Positions 59,296 through 64,000 of a stretch of DNA of 64,000 bases are shown piece after piece. The DNA is taken from positions 1 to 64,000 of the forward strand of contig JAJZYM010000003.1 in assembly GCA_021798115.1 (NCBI GenBank), read 5' to 3'. Numbering within the stretch: position 1 is the first letter of the stretch; each line of letters starts with the position of its first letter. Both the position numbers and the translations under genes were made by a program. The notes under the pieces are model-generated. The model was given only the letters and a program-made list of their open reading frames with translations, was not told the origin of the DNA and made no database searches. Origin of the DNA: Pseudomonadota bacterium. Its GTDB lineage: Bacteria > Pseudomonadota > Gammaproteobacteria > JAKAQQ01.

Positions 59296-60149
59296 CAAAG
59301 ATCCCGCGTGCCGGTGGGCCCCCCGCCGGGCCCGTGAACGACGAGGCGGCGGTCCGTCTGGTCGGGGCGAGCCTCCGGCGTGGCGGGCGTGAGATCCTGC
59401 GGGATCTCGACCTCGTCGTGCCCCGCGGACGCATCACCGCCGTGATGGGTCCGAGCGGTACGGGCAAGACCTCGCTTCTGAGCCTCGTCAGTGGCGAGCT
59501 CGCGCCCTCGAAAGGACAGGTCTTCGTCGAGGGACAGGATATCAACACGCTTGACCGCCGACGTCTTTACGCGCTTCGCCGCCGCATGGGGATGCTCTTC
59601 CAGGAGGGGGCGCTCTTCACGGACCTCAGCGTGTTCGACAACGTGGCCTTTCCGCTGCGCGAGCACACGCGGCTTCCGGAGGCGCTCGTGCGCGTGATCG
59701 TGCTCCTCAAACTCGAAGCCGTGGGTCTTCGTGGCGCCGCCGATCTTTACCCCTCCGAACTCTCGGGAGGGATGTCCCGACGCGCCGCCCTCGCCCGGGC
59801 GGTGGTCATGGATCCGGCGGTCGTGCTCTACGACGAGCCGCTCACGGGACTCGACCCGATCTCGATGGGGGTCATTCTCCGTCTGATCCGCGATCTCAAC
59901 CGCACGCTCGGACTCACGAGTGTCGTGGTCTCCCACGACGTGCAGGAGATGCTCTCGCTGGCCGACCATTTTTACGTCCTCGCCGACGGCCGCCTCATCG
60001 CCCAAGGCGATCGCGAATCCCTTCGCGCCCAGGCGGCCGCTTCGCCCTGGGTCCGCCAGTTCCTCGAGGGAGAGGCCGACGGTCCGGTGCCGTTTCACTA
60101 CCCCGCCCGTCCCCTGTGGGACGACCTCCTCGGAGGAGAAGCGGCATGA
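59292..60149 (+). CDS. mlaF: phospholipid ABC transporter ATP-binding protein MlaF
   Basis: GPSGTGKTSLL, LSGGMSRRAALARAV; followed by mlaE. Confidence 0.92.
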   Translation: MTKIPRAGGPPAGPVNDEAAVRLVGASLRRGGREILRDLDLVVPRGRITAVMGPSGTGKTSLLSLVSGELAPSKGQVFVEGQDINTLDRRRLYALRRRMGMLFQEGALFTDLSVFDNVAFPLREHTRLPEALVRVIVLLKLEAVGLRGAADLYPSELSGGMSRRAALARAVVMDPAVVLYDEPLTGLDPISMGVILRLIRDLNRTLGLTSVVVSHDVQEMLSLADHFYVLADGRLIAQGDRESLRAQAAASPWVRQFLEGEADGPVPFHYPARPLWDDLLGGEAA

Positions 60150-60922
60150 AATCGACCCTCTCCGAGATCGGCTCGTCCCCGTTCCAGGCCGTGGCGACGC
60201 TCGGGGCCGTCGGTCTTTTCCTGGTCCGCATCCTGGGCGCGATTCCCCGCGCGCTCGCCCGCCCGCGCGCGCTCATCGAACAAATCTTCGTCGTGGGCGC
60301 TGTCTCTACGAACCTGATCCTCGTCGGGGGTCTTTTTGTGGGTTTGGTGATGGGGCTCCAGTTCTACACCGCGCTGGCGCGCTTCGGGGCGACCAGTGCG
60401 CTCGGCGGCCTCGTGGCCCTCTCGCTTCTGCGCGAGTTGAGCCCGGTGGTGACCGCGCTTCTCTACGCCGGACGGGCGGGGACGTCGCTCGCCTCCGAAC
60501 TCGGCCTCATGCGGGCGACCGAACAGTTCAAGGCGATGGAAGTGATGGCGGTCGATCCGGTCGAACGGGTGGTCGCGCCCCGTTTCCTCGCCGGGGTCCT
60601 CTCCGTACCGCTCTTGACCGCGCTTTTCTCGGCGGTCGGCATCCTCGGGGGTTATCTGGTCGGTGTCCGCCTGATGGGGCTCGACCCGGGCGTGTTCTGG
60701 AGCAACCTCCGCGCGAGCGTCCGTTTCCGCCAGGACTTCCTGAACGGGGAGTTCAAGGCCCTCGTGTTCGGGATCCTGTGCACACTGGTGGCCCTTTACG
60801 AGGGCTACCATTCCGATCCGACCGCCGAGGGACTCGGGCGCGCCACCACGCGGAGTGTGGTCATCGCCTCGCTCGCCGTCCTCTCGTGCGACTATCTCAT
60901 GACCGCGTTTCTTTATCGCTGA
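60146..60922 (+). CDS. mlaE: phospholipid ABC transporter permease MlaE
   Basis: RELSPVVTALLYAGRAGTSLASELGLMRATEQFKAMEVMAVDP. Confidence 0.93.
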   Translation: MKSTLSEIGSSPFQAVATLGAVGLFLVRILGAIPRALARPRALIEQIFVVGAVSTNLILVGGLFVGLVMGLQFYTALARFGATSALGGLVALSLLRELSPVVTALLYAGRAGTSLASELGLMRATEQFKAMEVMAVDPVERVVAPRFLAGVLSVPLLTALFSAVGILGGYLVGVRLMGLDPGVFWSNLRASVRFRQDFLNGEFKALVFGILCTLVALYEGYHSDPTAEGLGRATTRSVVIASLAVLSCDYLMTAFLYR

Positions 60923-60949
60923 GCCGACGTCGGCTCCGGAGTCCTCCCG

Positions 60950-61423
60950 ATGCGACCCAACCGCACGCTCGAGTTTACGACCGGCATCTTTCTCCTCCTC
61001 GGGATCGCCGCGCTCTTCTATCTGGCCACAGAGGCCACCAACTACAAGAGCGCCGGCGGGGCGGGAACCTACACGGTTCGCGCCTGTTTCGGCAACGTCG
61101 GGGGTCTTCACGCAGGCGCACCGGTGCGCATCGGTGGGGTGACGGTGGGCCGGGTGACCGCGATCGACTACAGTTTCAGGCGCTACGAGGCGTGCACGCA
61201 CCTGGCGATCTCGAAACGCGACGACCGTATTCCCAGCGATTCCACGGCGTCGATCCTGACCCAGGGCGTGTTGGGCGAGCAGTACGTCGGGTTGAGCCCC
61301 GGCGGAGCGCCCACCTATCTCCACCAGGGCAGCACGATCCATTTCACCCAGTCGGCGGTCATTCTCGAGAAACTGATCGGGAAATTCCTCGCCAACCAGC
61401 CCACCAAGAAAGGAGGATCCTGA
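60950..61423 (+). CDS. mlaD: outer membrane lipid asymmetry protein MlaD
   Basis: MCE domain: RACFGNVGGLHAGAPVRIGGVTVGRV. Confidence 0.92.
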   Translation: MRPNRTLEFTTGIFLLLGIAALFYLATEATNYKSAGGAGTYTVRACFGNVGGLHAGAPVRIGGVTVGRVTAIDYSFRRYEACTHLAISKRDDRIPSDSTASILTQGVLGEQYVGLSPGGAPTYLHQGSTIHFTQSAVILEKLIGKFLANQPTKKGGS

Positions 61424-61424
61424 C

Positions 61425-62105
61425 ATGCGTCGTGCTCTCGCCCGCGTCGGCCTCCCGCTGGCGTTTTCCGTCGTCACGGTCGTGTCGCTCGCTCGTGCCG
61501 CGCCGCCTCAGCCGACCTCTCCGAGCGCTCTCGTCCGCCGCCAGTCGCAGAGCGTTCTCGCTGTCCTCGACCGGGCGTACCGCACCCACGCGCTCCGCGG
61601 ACCGGGGTTTGATCGCACCGTGCTCGCGCTCGAGCGGATCGTGCTTCCCTATTTCGACATTCCGCTCACCGGGGATTACGTGCTCGGGCGCTACGCGCGT
61701 TCGTCGACCCCCGCCGCGCGCGCGCGGTTCGATCACGTCTTCATGGTTTATCTCGTGAACCAGCTGGCCGACGCGTTGCGCGATTACCACGGCGGGCACG
61801 TGGTGGTGATTCCCTACCGCGGTCGGCGGACCGCGCACTACGCACTCGTGCGCACGCACGTCTACCAACCCTCGGGCAAGGAGGTGGCCGTCAACTACTC
61901 GATGGTACGCACCCCCGAAGGCTGGAAGCTCTTCGACGTGAGCGTCGAGGGCGTGTCGTACGTGATGAGCTACCGGCAGCAGTTTGCCCCGATCCTGGCC
62001 TCCGGTGGCATTCCCGCGCTGGTGACGCAGCTCGAGGCCAAGCTCCGCAAGGAACACGCCGTTCCGGTCGTGTTGCCCCACGCCGCTCCCGGGGGCGGGC
62101 GGTGA
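61425..62105 (+). CDS. mlaC: phospholipid-binding protein MlaC
   Basis: Signal peptide; ERIVLPYFDIPLTGDYVLGRYARSS; operon context. Confidence 0.9.
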   Translation: MRRALARVGLPLAFSVVTVVSLARAAPPQPTSPSALVRRQSQSVLAVLDRAYRTHALRGPGFDRTVLALERIVLPYFDIPLTGDYVLGRYARSSTPAARARFDHVFMVYLVNQLADALRDYHGGHVVVIPYRGRRTAHYALVRTHVYQPSGKEVAVNYSMVRTPEGWKLFDVSVEGVSYVMSYRQQFAPILASGGIPALVTQLEAKLRKEHAVPVVLPHAAPGGGR

Positions 62106-62431
62106 GAGCGGAATCGGCGGCGGTCTTCCGGCGGCGTGAGGACGGCGTCGATACCCTCGCCGGCACGCTCGACAGCGCTTCGGCCCCCGCGGTGTTCAAG
62201 GCGGGGCGCAAGCTCTGGGCGTCCCGCCCGCACCCCTCGGACCTCCGCCTCGATCTCTCGGGGCTCGAGCGTGTCGACTCGGCCGCCTTGGCCACCCTGG
62301 TCGCCTGGAAAGGGTGGGCACGCGGGCGTGGTCTCCGTCTCGTTTACCTGGGCGCCCCTCCGGCGCTCGCGGCCCTCGCCCGTCTCTCGGGGATCGGCGA
62401 TCTTCTCGGGGAGGCTCCCGGGCCAGGCTGA
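62102..62431 (+). CDS. mlaB: STAS-domain protein MlaB
   Basis: LDLSGLERVDSAALATLVAWKGWARGRGLRLVYLGAP; operon context. Confidence 0.82.
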   Translation: MRAESAAVFRRREDGVDTLAGTLDSASAPAVFKAGRKLWASRPHPSDLRLDLSGLERVDSAALATLVAWKGWARGRGLRLVYLGAPPALAALARLSGIGDLLGEAPGPG

Positions 62432-62656
62432 GAGCGGGCGCGGCAGGCTCCCTCTCGAGTCTCAGGACCCAGGTTGGAACCTTCTCGGGCTCGTGTGCCC
62501 GACGTCGTCTTGCCGCCGAGTCCTTGGGGTTCTGGAGTGTGCAGGCGCTTCGCTCGAGCGCTTGGGCCGGCGCCGCAGACCGCGGGAGGGGCGGGAGCTT
62601 CCGGGACGACCGTGTCCCGGCCGCGGTCTTCCTGTCCTCCGGCGGTTTCCTGCGGC

Positions 62657-63082
62657 TCAGCCGCGGGTGTAGACGGCGGCGAGGAGAAGTCCCGCCATCA
62701 GGAGATAACTCAGCCACGTGCTCAGGGTGCCCACGAAACGGCCGGGGCTGGCCCCGCCGCTGTGCGAGAGACCGAAGGCGTGGGCGAGCCGCCCGAGGAA
62801 GAGGAGCGCCCCGGCAATTTCCACGGCGAGGACCGGGCTTCCCGCGAGAGCGTCGAGCGTGAGGAGGATCAGACCGAGCGGGATGTATTCCGTGGCGTTG
62901 CCGTGGGCACGGATGGCGCGGTGGAGGTCCTCGTGTCCTCCGCTCCCGAGGCCGACACCGTGCCGCCGGCGAAGCCAGACCACACGAAGCGCGAGGACCA
63001 GCGTCAGAAGGGCCAGAACGGCCGCGTAGAAACCGGTGATCACGAGCGCGGGCATGAGCGGAAAGAAACTGAATTGATTCAT
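62657..63082 (-). CDS. MAPEG family membrane protein
   Basis: LRVVWLRRRHGVGLGSGGHEDLHRAIRAHGNATEYIPLGLILL. Confidence 0.87.
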   Translation of the reverse strand: MNQFSFFPLMPALVITGFYAAVLALLTLVLALRVVWLRRRHGVGLGSGGHEDLHRAIRAHGNATEYIPLGLILLTLDALAGSPVLAVEIAGALLFLGRLAHAFGLSHSGGASPGRFVGTLSTWLSYLLMAGLLLAAVYTRG

Positions 63083-63567
63083 GGAGCTGAGGACTCGGTG
63101 ACGGGGGGCTCGGTGAGTTCCCCCCGGACGATCGTCACGAGGAGACTGCAGGGCAGGCGGTCGATGATCAGTGTCGAGGTGGGCGTGTGCCACCACTTGG
63201 CCAGGCCTTTGCGCCGGTGGTAGCCGAGAATCACGAGGTCGGCGCCGAAGTTTTCGGCCGCACGGACGATCTCCTCGGGGGGGAGCCCCCGAACGAGATG
63301 GCCTTCGGTCTCGAGACCCCGGTCTTTGAGATAGTGGACTCCCTCCTCGAGAACCGTCTGGACACGCTTGAGCTCCGTCGAGACGAGGCTTCCCCCGCCC
63401 ATGCCTTCGACACCCTCGAGCGTCGGTGGGATGTCGACGACGGCCAGGAGATAGGTCCGGGCACCGCTCAGGGCGGCGATCTCGGCGCCTTCACGAAGCG
63501 CGAGGGCGCTTTCGGCGGTTCCGTCGTACGCCAGAAGGATCTTGCGGTAGCGGGCCATCCGGGACAC
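63079..63567 (-). CDS. universal stress protein (UspA family)
   Basis: YRKILLAYDGTAESALALREGAEIA, ADLVILGYHRRKG. Confidence 0.88.
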   Translation of the reverse strand: MSRMARYRKILLAYDGTAESALALREGAEIAALSGARTYLLAVVDIPPTLEGVEGMGGGSLVSTELKRVQTVLEEGVHYLKDRGLETEGHLVRGLPPEEIVRAAENFGADLVILGYHRRKGLAKWWHTPTSTLIIDRLPCSLLVTIVRGELTEPPVTESSAP

Positions 63568-63587
63568 GACACGAGGAGGGCGCGTTC

Positions 63588-63593
63588 ATTATA
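63588..63593 (-). promoter_or_regulatory. TATAAT -10-like element upstream of uspA-family gene
   Basis: Perfect TATAAT on minus strand, 21 nt before ORF start. Confidence 0.35.
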
Positions 63594-63706
63594 GGGGGTG
63601 GGCGGCCCCTTTCCGTCGACGGTGAAAGGAACAATCCCGTTTCCCTGGATTCGGGCGGGCGCCGGTGGTCTATACTTGATCCCGCGAATACAGCCCGGGT
63701 AACTTT

Positions 63707-64000
63707 GTGTCTTTGGAAGGCACCGCGACCACGTCGCACGCGGGATGGGCGCCGGGTGAGCTCGAGGGTCAAGAGACCTGCCCCCTGTGCGGCGGCGGGC
63801 GGCGCGCGCCGCTTCACACCGAACTCGAGGACCGTCTCTACGGTGTCGCGGGGCGCTGGACGCTCTGGTCCTGTGCGTCCTGCACGGCGGCGTGGCTCGG
63901 CCCCCGCCCCACGCGGGAGAGCATCGGCCGCGCCTACGTCCGTTATCAGACGCACGAGCGCTCCGCGCGGCCGGCCGGCCTTGTTCGTCACGGACCGTTT
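63707..64000 (+). CDS. N-terminus of a zinc-ribbon-containing class I SAM-dependent methyltransferase-like protein (3' truncated)
   Basis: GTG start; VSLEGTATTSHAGWAPGELEGQETCPLCGGGRRAPLHTELEDRLYGVAGRWTLWSCASCTAAWLGPRPTRESIGRAYVRYQTHE; open to window end. Confidence 0.55.
   Translation, partial: MSLEGTATTSHAGWAPGELEGQETCPLCGGGRRAPLHTELEDRLYGVAGRWTLWSCASCTAAWLGPRPTRESIGRAYVRYQTHERSARPAGLVRHGPF

Overview
High-GC proteobacterial chromosome segment (gene content resembles a gammaproteobacterium; genus not determinable from sequence alone) with dense, mostly housekeeping coding and short intergenic gaps. From left to right it holds: the C-terminus of a GlyGly-CTERM-like protein; a MacA/MacB-type efflux operon; purC; a secreted beta-propeller protein with a GlyGly-CTERM tail; rpe, speD, coq7; glyA-nrdR-ribD-ribE; a TlpA/NHL lipoprotein and a large BNR/VPS10-like propeller protein; an NRAMP-family transporter; dsbD; a GGDEF/degenerate-EAL/CZB-like protein; tyrS, nadC, sodB; an rluC-type gene and a nucleotide-sugar dehydrogenase; the type II secretion pseudopilin/platform genes gspG-H-I-J-K-L-M-N; a divergent rhombosortase; the fabD-fabG-acpP-fabF-mltG-tmk-holB-pilZ block; a class I aldolase; and the mlaFEDCB operon. 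I saw no rRNA, tRNA, CRISPR array, transposase or phage genes. The most interesting signal is a rhombosortase gene divergent from gspG with two GlyGly-CTERM-like C-termini in the same window, one of them truncated by the window edge and absent from the ORF track. Other leads are a duplicated translation-initiation region, a palindrome in the speD leader, operator-like dyads upstream of the efflux and NRAMP genes, and a 9-bp iteron cluster next to a perfect TATAAT.
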